Source: Micromonospora sp. WMMA1363 | Lineage (GTDB): Bacteria; Actinomycetota; Actinomycetes; Mycobacteriales; Micromonosporaceae | Assembly (NCBI RefSeq): GCF_030345795.1 | Contig: NZ_JAUALB010000001.1 | Coordinates: 5,820,001-5,884,000, forward strand | DNA: 64,000 nucleotides | Reading direction: 5' to 3' | In this document: piece after piece, positions 54,326-62,202 of the stretch | How the letters are laid out: each line of letters begins with the position of its first letter | How positions within the stretch are numbered: the stretch's first letter is position 1 | Notes under the pieces: generated by a model | The model's database searches: none | What the model saw: the letters and a program-made list of their open reading frames with translations, nothing else | What the model was told of the DNA's origin: nothing | Position numbers and translations under genes: made by a program

Positions 54326-54915
54326 TCCGCGTGACGAGCGTTGAGGGACCGCGAGGCGACGCGGCGCCGCAGCTGGCCGCGCCGGGCGTGGCGATCGGGT
54401 CGGACGTCCAGGTCGACCCGCAGGCCGGGTGGCCGGCGGGGCAGGCACCGCCGTATCCGACCGCGGAGCCGGACCGGCTGACCCGGTTCGTGGTCCGGCT
54501 GCACGAGCGCTCACCCCGCTGGATGGCGCCGCTGGCCGCCCTCGGCTGCGTCGCCGCCGGCATCGGCTACACGCTGATCAGCGATCCGACCCGGTCCGCG
54601 CCCGACGCGGCGCCGACCTGCCTGCTCAAGCTGACCACCGGCCTGGACTGCCCCGGCTGCGGCGGCACCCGTGCCCTCTGGTACGTGCTGCACGCCGATG
54701 TGCCCGCCGCCGCCCGCCACCACTTCCTCTTCGTCTTCGCCCTGCCCTTCCTGGCGTACCTCTTCCTGGCGTGGGCGGGGAAACAGGCGTTCGGCTGGCG
54801 GCTGCCCGAGCTGCGGATCGACACCAGGGTGATCGGCGTCTTCCTGGCCGCCTGGTTTGCCTTCTCGGTGCTGCGCAACCTGCCCTGGGCCCCGTTCACC
54901 GCACTGTACGTCTGA
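54322..54915 (+). CDS. DUF2752 membrane protein
   Basis: The 197-residue protein has a polar N-terminal part of 65 residues and three membrane segments. Between the first and second lies TCLLKLTTGLDCPGCGGTRA, the CPGCGGTRA motif that defines DUF2752. The cysteines may bind metal or a small molecule; the function is unknown. GTG 54322 overlaps the stop of the YcaQ-like gene as GTGA, so the two are coupled. Confidence 0.85.
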   Translation: MIRVTSVEGPRGDAAPQLAAPGVAIGSDVQVDPQAGWPAGQAPPYPTAEPDRLTRFVVRLHERSPRWMAPLAALGCVAAGIGYTLISDPTRSAPDAAPTCLLKLTTGLDCPGCGGTRALWYVLHADVPAAARHHFLFVFALPFLAYLFLAWAGKQAFGWRLPELRIDTRVIGVFLAAWFAFSVLRNLPWAPFTALYV

Positions 54916-54987
54916 CCGCCAGGCGGCCACGTCCAGGTGGCGGGCGACGTGCGGTGACCGGTCGTGCCGGCGCGTGGGACACGTCGT

Positions 54988-55060
54988 GGGCGATCGGCAT
55001 CGCCTTGGGCGACGGGCATCGCCTTGGGTGACCGGCATCGCTTTGGGTGACCGACATTGC
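54988..55060. repeat. 19-bp tandem repeat before thyX
   Basis: Three copies of a 19-bp unit (54988-55006, 55007-55025, 55026-55044), such as GGGCGATCGGCATCGCCTT, and a partial fourth to 55060 lie in the gap between the DUF2752 gene and thyX. Copies differ at a few positions. Confidence 0.85.
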
Positions 55061-55100
55061 AGCGGGCGGGCCTGGCTTGGGCGGGGTGGGGGCGCGCCAC

Positions 55101-55106
55101 TACAGT
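55101..55106 (+). promoter_or_regulatory. -10 box (TACAGT) for thyX
   Basis: TACAGT is followed by 7 nt and ATG 55114, the leaderless spacing seen elsewhere in the window. Confidence 0.5.
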
Positions 55107-55113
55107 CGCAGGA

Positions 55114-55866
55114 ATGCCGGACATGGTGCAGCCCCAGGTCAAGCTCATCGCGTGGACTCATTTCGCGGCCCCGGACGACGTGCCGTGGTCGACCGACGCC
55201 GACGGCGGCCAGGCGCTCGCCGAATTCGCCGGCCGGGCCTGCTACCAGAGCTGGAAGAAGCCGAACCCGGCCACCGCGACCAACGCCGGCTACCTCGCCC
55301 ACATCCTGGAGGTCGGGCACCTCTCCGTGCTGGAGCACGGCTCGGTGAGCTTCTACTTCACCGGGGTGTCCCGGTCGTTCACCCACGAACTCATCCGGCA
55401 CCGGCACTTTTCATATTCCCAGCTCTCCCAGCGGTACGTGCCGGAGCGGGACGCGGCGATGGTCGAGCCGGCGGTGATCGCCGAGGACCCGGAACTGCAC
55501 AAGAGGTTCGTCGAGGCGGCCGAGGCGAGCGTCCGCGCGTACACCGAGCTGCTGGAGGGGCTGGAGCAGCGGTTCGTCGACGAGTCGAACCCCACCCTGC
55601 GGCGCAAGCGTGCCCGGCAGGCGGCGCGGGCGGTGCTGCCGAACGCCACGGAGACCCGCATCGTGGTCACCGGCAACTACCGGGCGTGGCGGCATTTCAT
55701 CGCCATGCGCGCCACCGAGCACGCCGACGTGGAGATCCGTGAGCTGGCCGTGGAGTGCCTACGACAGCTCCAGGAGGTCGCCCCGAACGTGTTCAACGAC
55801 TTCGTCATCTCGGCCTTGCCGGACGGCACCGAGGTGGCGGCCAGCCCGCACGCCGAGATGTCCTGA
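55114..55866 (+). CDS. thyX: Flavin-dependent thymidylate synthase
   Basis: The 250-residue FAD enzyme makes dTMP from dUMP with methylene-tetrahydrofolate and NADPH. The ThyX motif [13 protein letters not shown] is complete (near residue 95), and [18 protein letters not shown] closes the active site. ATG 55114 is favoured by the -10 box; an upstream in-frame start at 55057 would include repeat-derived sequence. It lies just before dapA and rnj, as in mycobacteria. Confidence 0.96.
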   Translation: MPDMVQPQVKLIAWTHFAAPDDVPWSTDADGGQALAEFAGRACYQSWKKPNPATATNAGYLAHILEVGHLSVLEHGSVSFYFTGVSRSFTHELIRHRHFSYSQLSQRYVPERDAAMVEPAVIAEDPELHKRFVEAAEASVRAYTELLEGLEQRFVDESNPTLRRKRARQAARAVLPNATETRIVVTGNYRAWRHFIAMRATEHADVEIRELAVECLRQLQEVAPNVFNDFVISALPDGTEVAASPHAEMS

Positions 55867-55900
55867 GCCCTTCCCCGCGGGGGGCTCGGTGGTCGTCCGC

Positions 55901-55906
55901 TAGGTT
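55901..55906 (+). promoter_or_regulatory. -10 box (TAGGTT) for dapA
   Basis: TAGGTT is followed by GGACGC and ATG 55913. The same box precedes dapB at 46697 at nearly the same distance. Confidence 0.6.
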
Positions 55907-55912
55907 GGACGC

Positions 55913-56839
55913 ATGACGCACGACCACCCTGACACCCTCGGCCGGGCCGCGTCCCGGCCGTTCGGGCGTCTGCTCACGGCCATGGTGACGCCCCTGCACC
56001 CCGACGGCTCGCTCGACCTGGACGGGGCGGCCCGGTTGGCGAACCACCTGGTCGAGGAGCAGGGCAACGACGCGCTGGTGGTCAACGGCACCACCGGCGA
56101 GTCGCCGACCACCACCGACGCGGAGAAGGAGCACCTGATCCGGGTCGTGGTGGAGACAGTCGGCGACCGCGCGAAGGTCGTGGCCGGGGTCGGCACCAAC
56201 GACACCCGGCACACCATCGAGCTGGCCGCCGCCGCCGAGAAGGCCGGCGCGCACGGCCTGCTGGTGGTGACCCCGTACTACAACAAGCCGCCGCAGGCGG
56301 GCCTGCTGCGGCACTTCACCGCGGTGGCGGACGCGAGCGGGCTGCCGGTGATGCTCTACGACATCCCGCACCGCGCCGGTGTGCCGATCGAGACCGAGAC
56401 GCTGGTCCGGCTCGCCGAGCACGGCCGGATCGTCGCCGTGAAGGACGCCAAGGGCGACCTGACCGCGTCGAGCTGGGTGACCAGCCGGACGAGCCTCGCC
56501 TTCTACTGCGGCGAGGACTCGCTCACGCTGCCCGCCCTGGCCGTGGGCGCGGTCGGGGTGGTCGGCACCTCGACCCACTTCACCGGGGTGCAGACCCAGC
56601 GGATGATCCGGGCGTACGACGCGGGTGACACCGCGACGGCGCTCGCCCTGCATCGCCGGCTGCTGCCGCTCTACACCGGCATTTTCCGCACCCAGGGCAC
56701 GATCCTGGTCAAGGCGGGCCTCGCGGCGAAGGGACTCCCGGCCGGCCCGGTGCGCCCGCCGCTGGTCGACGCCACCGCCGGTCAACTCGCCCAGCTCCGC
56801 GCCGACTGCGCGGCGGTCGGGTTGGACCTTCCCGAATGA
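55913..56839 (+). CDS. dapA: 4-hydroxy-tetrahydrodipicolinate synthase
   Basis: The 308-residue TIM-barrel enzyme condenses pyruvate with aspartate semialdehyde as the first step to lysine and diaminopimelate. NGTTGESPTT binds the substrate, YNKPPQ carries the catalytic tyrosine, and the Schiff-base lysine lies in VAVKDAKGDL (near residue 175). It is followed after 52 nt by rnj, an order shared with mycobacteria. Confidence 0.97.
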   Translation: MTHDHPDTLGRAASRPFGRLLTAMVTPLHPDGSLDLDGAARLANHLVEEQGNDALVVNGTTGESPTTTDAEKEHLIRVVVETVGDRAKVVAGVGTNDTRHTIELAAAAEKAGAHGLLVVTPYYNKPPQAGLLRHFTAVADASGLPVMLYDIPHRAGVPIETETLVRLAEHGRIVAVKDAKGDLTASSWVTSRTSLAFYCGEDSLTLPALAVGAVGVVGTSTHFTGVQTQRMIRAYDAGDTATALALHRRLLPLYTGIFRTQGTILVKAGLAAKGLPAGPVRPPLVDATAGQLAQLRADCAAVGLDLPE

Positions 56840-56891
56840 TCGAACGACACGATGGACGCCGGGTGACGGCGTCGCAGAACGAGGTGAACGC

Positions 56892-58580
56892 GTGACCGAG
56901 GCGCACATCGAGGCAGAACTGCCGCCGCCGCTGCCGGCGGGTGGACTGCGGATCATTCCGCTCGGCGGGCTCGGTGCCATCGGTCGGAACATGACCGTCT
57001 TCGAGTACGACGGAAAGCTACTGATCGTCGACTGCGGGGTGCTCTTCCCGGACGTGGAACAGCCCGGCGTCGACCTGATCCTGCCCGACTTCGGGCCGAT
57101 CCTGGACCGGCTCGACGACGTGCAGGCGATCGTGCTCACCCACGGTCACGAGGACCATATCGGCGCGGTGCCGTACCTGCTCGCCCACAAGCCGGACATC
57201 CCCCTGGTCGGTTCGCAGTTCACCCTCTCCCTGGTGGAGGCGAAGCTCGCCGAGCGGCGGATCCAGCCGTACACGCTGACCGTGCGGGAGGGGGGACGGG
57301 AGCGGCTCGGCCCGTTCGAGTGCGAGTTCTTCGCGGTCAACCACTCGATCCCGGACGCGCTCGCCGTCGCCATCCGCACCCCGGCCGGCCTGGTGCTGCA
57401 CACCGGCGACTTCAAGATGGACCAGCTCCCGCTGGACGGCCGGATCACCGACCTGGCCGGCTTCGCCCGACTCGGTGCCGAGGGCGTCGACCTGCTCCTG
57501 TCCGACTCCACCAACGCCGAGATCCCCGGCTTCGTCACGCCCGAGCGGGAGATCGGCCCGGTGCTCGACTCGATCTTCGCCAAGGCCCGCGGTCGGATCA
57601 TCGTGGCCTCGTTCGCCTCGCACGTGCACCGGGTGCAGCAGGTCTTCGACTCGGCCGTCGAGCATGGGCGCAAGGTGGCTCTGATCGGCCGTTCGATGGT
57701 CCGCAACATGGGCATCGCCCGGGATCTGGGCCTGCTGAACATCCCGCCCGGGCTCGTCGTGGGCCTCGAAGAGGCCACCACGATGTCGCCCGAGCAGATC
57801 GTGCTGATGTCCACCGGTTCCCAGGGCGAGCCGATGAGCGCCCTCGGCCGGATGGCCAGCGGCGACCACCGGCACATCACCATCGCCCCCGGCGACACGG
57901 TCGTGTTGGCCTCCTCGCTGGTGCCGGGTAACGAGACCTCGGTCTACCGGGTGATCAACCGGTTGGCCCGCGCCGGCGCGGTCGTGGTGCACAAGGACGT
58001 GGCCAAGGTGCACGTGTCCGGTCACGCTCCCGCCGGGGAGCTGCTCTACCTGCTCAACGTCACGCGTCCGAGCAACCTGATGCCGGTACACGGCGAATGG
58101 CGGCACCTGCGTGCCCACGCCCGGCTCGGCATCGAGTCCGGCGTGGCGCCCGACCGGGTGGTGCTCTGCGAGGACGGTGACGTCGTCGACCTCGTCGAGG
58201 GCCGGGCCAGCCTGGTCGGGCACGTCAAGAGCCGCTACGTCTACGTCGACGGCCTGGCCGTCGGCGATGTGTCCGAGTCGCTGCTCACCGAGCGCCGGAT
58301 CCTCGGCGACGGCGGGTTCATCGCCGCCACCGTCGTCATCGACTCGGTCACCGGCAAGGTGGTCGGCGGGCCGACCGTCTCCGCCAAGGGCTTCTCCGAG
58401 GATCCGGAGGCGTTCAACCCGGTGGTGCCGCTGATCACCGAGGCGCTCAACCGGGCCGCCGCCGAGGGCATCACCGACCCGCACCAGCTCCAGCAGATCG
58501 TCCGGCGCACCGTCGGGCGGTGGGTCAACGACGCGTACCGGCGTCGGCCCATGATCGTCCCGACCGTCGTCGAGGTCTGA
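56892..58580 (+). CDS. rnj: Ribonuclease J
   Basis: The 562-residue metallo-beta-lactamase ribonuclease has both endo- and 5'-exonuclease activity in its family. The zinc motif is HGHEDHIGAVPYL (near residue 83). Then come NHSIPDALAVAI, HTGDFKMDQ, SDSTNAE, the beta-CASP part with SFASHVHRVQQV and STGSQGEPMSAL, and HVSGHAPAGEL near the end. GTG 56892 follows AGGTGA. A perfect stem-loop after the stop ends the dapA-rnj transcript. Confidence 0.96.
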   Translation: MTEAHIEAELPPPLPAGGLRIIPLGGLGAIGRNMTVFEYDGKLLIVDCGVLFPDVEQPGVDLILPDFGPILDRLDDVQAIVLTHGHEDHIGAVPYLLAHKPDIPLVGSQFTLSLVEAKLAERRIQPYTLTVREGGRERLGPFECEFFAVNHSIPDALAVAIRTPAGLVLHTGDFKMDQLPLDGRITDLAGFARLGAEGVDLLLSDSTNAEIPGFVTPEREIGPVLDSIFAKARGRIIVASFASHVHRVQQVFDSAVEHGRKVALIGRSMVRNMGIARDLGLLNIPPGLVVGLEEATTMSPEQIVLMSTGSQGEPMSALGRMASGDHRHITIAPGDTVVLASSLVPGNETSVYRVINRLARAGAVVVHKDVAKVHVSGHAPAGELLYLLNVTRPSNLMPVHGEWRHLRAHARLGIESGVAPDRVVLCEDGDVVDLVEGRASLVGHVKSRYVYVDGLAVGDVSESLLTERRILGDGGFIAATVVIDSVTGKVVGGPTVSAKGFSEDPEAFNPVVPLITEALNRAAAEGITDPHQLQQIVRRTVGRWVNDAYRRRPMIVPTVVEV

Positions 58581-58591
58581 CCCGCACGCTC

Positions 58592-58623
58592 CGACGCCCG
58601 CCGGTTACTCCCGGCGGGCGTCG
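58592..58623 (+). terminator. Terminator after rnj
   Basis: CGACGCCCGCCGG (58592-58604) pairs exactly with 58611-58623 around a 6-nt loop (TTACTC), 11 nt after the rnj stop, followed by TCGCGTTTCG. Confidence 0.85.
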
Positions 58624-58727
58624 TCGCGTTTCGCCATCGTTTTCCATCAATTGTTCAACCTTGGCCGACCCGCCCCCGTACCTCGCTGTGGCTGGCGTGA
58701 CCGCGCCGGCCGGGAGGAGCGAGACGG

Positions 58728-59903
58728 ATGGACCGCAGACGATGGGCAGCCATCGGCGTGATGGTGGCGACGGTGGGCGCGGCGGCGGCGGTGACGCTGC
58801 CCTCGTTCGCCGGGGAGAAGACAGCTTCCCCTGGCGAGGGCGCCACACCAACGAACGGGGACCTCGCGCCGGAGGTGGTCGACGCGATGCGGCGCGACCT
58901 GTCCCTCACCGCCGAACAGGTCACGACCCGGATCCGTACCGAGCGTTGGGCGACCGGGATGGTCAGCGAGCTGCGCAGTGAACTCGGCGCCGACTACGGC
59001 GGAAGCTGGCTCGGCGCGGACGGCCGGACCCTGAACGTCGCGGTCGCCGACCGGGCGGCGACAGAGCGGGTCCGCGCCGCCGGGGCGGTGCCGAAGCTGG
59101 TCGCCCGGGGCGTGGGTGAACTCGACGCGTACAAGACCCGGCTGGACCGGGCCGGCGGCGCGGCGTCCGACGCGGTGTCCGGCTGGTACGTGGACGTCGC
59201 CGACAACGCGTTGGTGGTGCTGGCCGAAACCGGTGCGGAGGAGGCCGCCTGGCGGCTGGTCGACCGCACCCGCGTACCCCGGCCGGCGGTGCGGGTGGAG
59301 GCCAGCGCGGAGACACCCCGGCTGCTCTTCGACGTCCGGGGCGGTGACCCGTTCATCATCAACCGCGCTGGCCGGTGCTCGGTGGGCTTCTCCGTCGTCG
59401 GCGGCTTCGTGACCGCCGGGCACTGCGGCCAGGTGGGCGCCCGGACGGCCGGGGCGAACGGCATCGGCCAGGGGGTCTTCCGGGCCTCGTCGTTCCCCGG
59501 CGACGACTGGGCAGTGGTCCAGGTCAACAACGCGTGGACTCCGCGGCCGGTGGTCAACGACTTCAACGGCGGGACGGTGCCGGTTGCCGGCGCGCGGGAG
59601 GTGCCGGTCGGCGCGTCGATCTGCCGGTCCGGCTCCACCACCGGCGCCCGGTGCGGCGTCGTCCAGGCCCGCAACGCCACCGTGCGCTACGCGGAGGGAA
59701 CGGTCACCGGGCTGGTCCGCACCAACGTCTGCGCCGAGCGGGGCGACTCCGGCGGCGCCTGGATCTCCGGTGACCAGGCACAGGGGGTCACCTCCGGCGG
59801 ATCCGGGGACTGTACCCGGGGCGGTGTCACGTTCTTCCAGCCGCTGCGCGAGATCCTCGACCGCAACGGCCTGACCCTGGTCACGACCCAGAACACGCGG
59901 TAG
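58728..59903 (+). CDS. Secreted S1 serine protease with pro-domain (streptogrisin-like)
   Basis: The 391-residue preproprotein has a signal peptide (RRRWAAIGVMVATVGAAAAV, cut near residue 28) and a pro-domain of about 170 residues with VVDAMRRDLSLTAEQVTTRI, as in alpha-lytic protease folding helpers. The chymotrypsin-like catalytic domain has its triad visible: His in FVTAGHCG, Asp in PGDDWAVVQV, Ser in ERGDSGGAW. Cysteine pairs around the His and Ser are present (CSVGF...GHCG and CRSGSTTGARCG). GGGAGGAG lies upstream of ATG 58728. It is probably an extracellular digestive protease. Confidence 0.94.
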   Translation: MDRRRWAAIGVMVATVGAAAAVTLPSFAGEKTASPGEGATPTNGDLAPEVVDAMRRDLSLTAEQVTTRIRTERWATGMVSELRSELGADYGGSWLGADGRTLNVAVADRAATERVRAAGAVPKLVARGVGELDAYKTRLDRAGGAASDAVSGWYVDVADNALVVLAETGAEEAAWRLVDRTRVPRPAVRVEASAETPRLLFDVRGGDPFIINRAGRCSVGFSVVGGFVTAGHCGQVGARTAGANGIGQGVFRASSFPGDDWAVVQVNNAWTPRPVVNDFNGGTVPVAGAREVPVGASICRSGSTTGARCGVVQARNATVRYAEGTVTGLVRTNVCAERGDSGGAWISGDQAQGVTSGGSGDCTRGGVTFFQPLREILDRNGLTLVTTQNTR

Positions 59904-59916
59904 CGACCAGATCCCG

Positions 59917-59940
59917 GCCGGACCGGTGAACCGGCCCGGC
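59917..59940. terminator. Hairpin between convergent genes
   Basis: GCCGGACCGG (59917-59926) and CCGGCCCGGC (59931-59940) pair with one mismatch around a TGAA loop, between the ends of the protease gene and the YbjN-type gene. It can serve both strands. Confidence 0.6.
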
Positions 59941-59955
59941 GGGGTTCGGCGCGGC

Positions 59956-61617
59956 TCAGGGCAGGGCGGCCACCGCGTCGGCGTACGCCGAGCCGGTGCG
60001 GACCGCCGCCTCCAGCAGCACGTCCAGCTGGACCGGGGCCACCCCGTGCGACAGGTCCGTGCGAACGTCCCCGGCCAGCACCAGCTCGTCGCCAGCATCG
60101 TGCACATAGGCCGCCGGCAGTAGCCGGTCGTGGTTCCAGGAGTTGCAGAACGCGTACGCCTCGGAGCGCCGGCCGGCCGGGAGCCGGCGACTGGCCACGC
60201 TCCGCACGTGCAGGATCTCGCCCCGTTCCCCGGCCTGCCGGACCTGGATGAGCGCCTCGCCCCAGCGCCCGACCACGGTGTCGGCGGCGTCCACCGCGTA
60301 CCGGTCACCACGCCGGTCGAGGGCGGTGGTGATGAGCGCCAGGCTGAGGGGTACGGGCACGTCGGGTCCGTCGTCGTCGGCCCCGTCGGCGGGGTGGTCG
60401 TCGTCGGCCCCGTCGGCGGGGTGGTCGTCGGCGGGGTGGTCGTCGACCTCCCCGCCGGGCGGCAGCGGCACGGGGGCGGCGAGCGCCCGCTCAGCCAACC
60501 AGGACGCGATCCGCCCGGACTGGTGACCGGTGCCGTTGCGGGCGTCGAAGCTGCCGGCGAGCCCGGTGGCCAGGTCGAGCAGCACCGCCCCGAGGGCCTC
60601 GACGTCGAGGTCCGCGGCGGGCCGCGGCCCGTGGGCCGGGCGGTGCACCGCCCGGCCCCCGAGCCCCGCCTCGGTCGCGACGGCGCATACCAGTGCTCCG
60701 GCCGTGGCGAACTCCATGGCGGACAGCTCGTCGTCGGCGTGGTCGAGCCTCGGCAACTGCTCGGCGAGCACGTCCAGCCCTCGCGTGAGGTGCCCGCCGA
60801 GGGCACAGAAGCGCAGGTGGGCGGCGAGGAACGGAAAGGCGGCACGCTCCCGCCGGTGCCGCCGGTAGGCCTGTACGTGTGCCGTCGCCGCCCGCGTCGG
60901 CTCATCCGCCCGCAGCCAGGGCAGCAGCGCCGCGGCGAGCGCCCGACCGGGCGCCTCCGTGCAGCCCGCCGAGCCGGGTTCGGCCAGCATGTCCAGCGCG
61001 GCCCGCCAGTCGCCCCAGCCGGCGAGCAGCTCCGCCCGCCGCGCGGTGGCGCAGTCCGGGCACCCGCCGGCCGGTTCCGGGATGGCGGCCGTCCAACGGT
61101 CGAACCAGCTCCGCGCGGCCGGTTCGTCGCCCAGATGGTCGGCGATCCGGCAGTGTAGCTCGGCGGTCACCGCCGCGCTGCTGGCGGCGAGGTCGTCGAG
61201 TAGGGCCTGAGCCTGCTCCAGTCCGACCCGTGGGCTGCCGAGCAGGGCTTCGACCGCGTACCGCTGGTATCGCGACAGCAGTTCCCGGCCGCCGGGCGGC
61301 AGCAGGTCCGGCCGGCGGCCGGTGGCGGCGAGGCAGCGGCGGACCGGCTCGACCAGCCGCCACCGCTGCCCGTGCACCAGATACGTCTCGATCAGCGTCA
61401 GCCGGGCACCGAGGGCCGCCCGGTCGTCACCGGTGGCGTCGGCGTGCGCGGCGATGCGTTCCAGCTCCGCGTCGCGTGCCTCGCCGTCGGGGGAGTCCCG
61501 GGCGTCGGCCAGTTCCTCGGCGAGGGCGCGCTGGTCCCGTCCCGGCCGGCGCCGGCCGGGCAGCCACCCCGGCCAGCCGAACTCCTCCAGCCCCCGGCCG
61601 CCGGACTGCCCGGTCAC
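59956..61617 (-). CDS. Large protein with helical repeats and YbjN-type C-terminus
   Basis: The 553-residue protein has an N-terminal part of about 390 residues that looks like helical (TPR-like) repeats, including AELHCRIADHLGDEPAARSW, with a CPDCATARRAELL cysteine pair near residue 182. A low-complexity acidic link follows, with DDHPADGADD repeats (about 395-420). The C-terminal domain of 130 residues resembles the neighbouring small protein (WGEALIQVRQAGERGEILHV; FCNSWNHDRLLPAAYVHDAG), i.e. YbjN-like. GTG 61617 overlaps the stop of the small gene by 4 nt, so the two are coupled. Function unknown. Confidence 0.8.
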   Translation of the reverse strand: MTGQSGGRGLEEFGWPGWLPGRRRPGRDQRALAEELADARDSPDGEARDAELERIAAHADATGDDRAALGARLTLIETYLVHGQRWRLVEPVRRCLAATGRRPDLLPPGGRELLSRYQRYAVEALLGSPRVGLEQAQALLDDLAASSAAVTAELHCRIADHLGDEPAARSWFDRWTAAIPEPAGGCPDCATARRAELLAGWGDWRAALDMLAEPGSAGCTEAPGRALAAALLPWLRADEPTRAATAHVQAYRRHRRERAAFPFLAAHLRFCALGGHLTRGLDVLAEQLPRLDHADDELSAMEFATAGALVCAVATEAGLGGRAVHRPAHGPRPAADLDVEALGAVLLDLATGLAGSFDARNGTGHQSGRIASWLAERALAAPVPLPPGGEVDDHPADDHPADGADDDHPADGADDDGPDVPVPLSLALITTALDRRGDRYAVDAADTVVGRWGEALIQVRQAGERGEILHVRSVASRRLPAGRRSEAYAFCNSWNHDRLLPAAYVHDAGDELVLAGDVRTDLSHGVAPVQLDVLLEAAVRTGSAYADAVAALP

Positions 61618-62090
61618 CGCAGCACCGCGCCGGGCAGGTGGGCCACCTCGTTGGCGAGCTGGCAGCCGGTGGTGATGCCGCAGTCGAGGAGCTGGTTGAG
61701 CTGGTGCGGCGTCACCCCGTGCTCCAGGTCGGTGATGACCTCACCGCAGACCCGGGCCCACCCGTCGTCCTCGACGTGGACGAACGCCTTCGGCCAGAGC
61801 CGGTCGTGGTTCCACGCGTTGCAGAAGACGTGCAACGCCGGGACGTACTCGATGGGGAACGTCGGTGCCGCCACGGTGCGCACCTGGAGTAGTTCCCCGG
61901 CCGCGCCCGGGCGCAGGAACCAGATCAGGCTGTCGGCCCACCGGCCGACCAGGTCGCCGGCCGGGTCGGTCTCCACCACGTACCCCCGGCCGGCGAGCAC
62001 GGTGGCGATCAGCTCACCGGTCAGGGGGCGCAGCGTGCCCGGGTACCCGGTCAGAGTTCGGTCCGGATCGTCCGCGATCGGCGACGCCAT
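61614..62090 (-). CDS. YbjN domain protein
   Basis: The 158-residue protein is a single YbjN-type domain: LAGRGYVVETDPAGDLVGRW, then LIWFLRPGAAGELLQVRTVA and VFCNAWNHDRLWPKAFVHVE. YbjN proteins share the fold of type III secretion chaperones and occur widely in actinomycetes without a settled function. GAAGGGATG is a good ribosome binding site for ATG 62090. It starts 112 nt from the divergent ftsK and is the first gene of a coupled pair. Confidence 0.82.
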   Translation of the reverse strand: MASPIADDPDRTLTGYPGTLRPLTGELIATVLAGRGYVVETDPAGDLVGRWADSLIWFLRPGAAGELLQVRTVAAPTFPIEYVPALHVFCNAWNHDRLWPKAFVHVEDDGWARVCGEVITDLEHGVTPHQLNQLLDCGITTGCQLANEVAHLPGAVLR

Positions 62091-62190
62091 GGGGGCATCC
62101 CTTCTGAGGCGGATATCACGACCGGCGGCGATTCACGCTACGACGCGCGGACACGACCCGGAAAAGCGGCGATCTGCCGGGTGCCACCGT

Positions 62191-62196
62191 TAGGTT
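62191..62196 (+). promoter_or_regulatory. -10 box (TAGGTT) for ftsK
   Basis: TAGGTT is followed by GATGCT and ATG 62203, with no Shine-Dalgarno sequence, so ftsK is probably translated from a leaderless message. Confidence 0.6.
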
Positions 62197-62202
62197 GATG
62201 CT

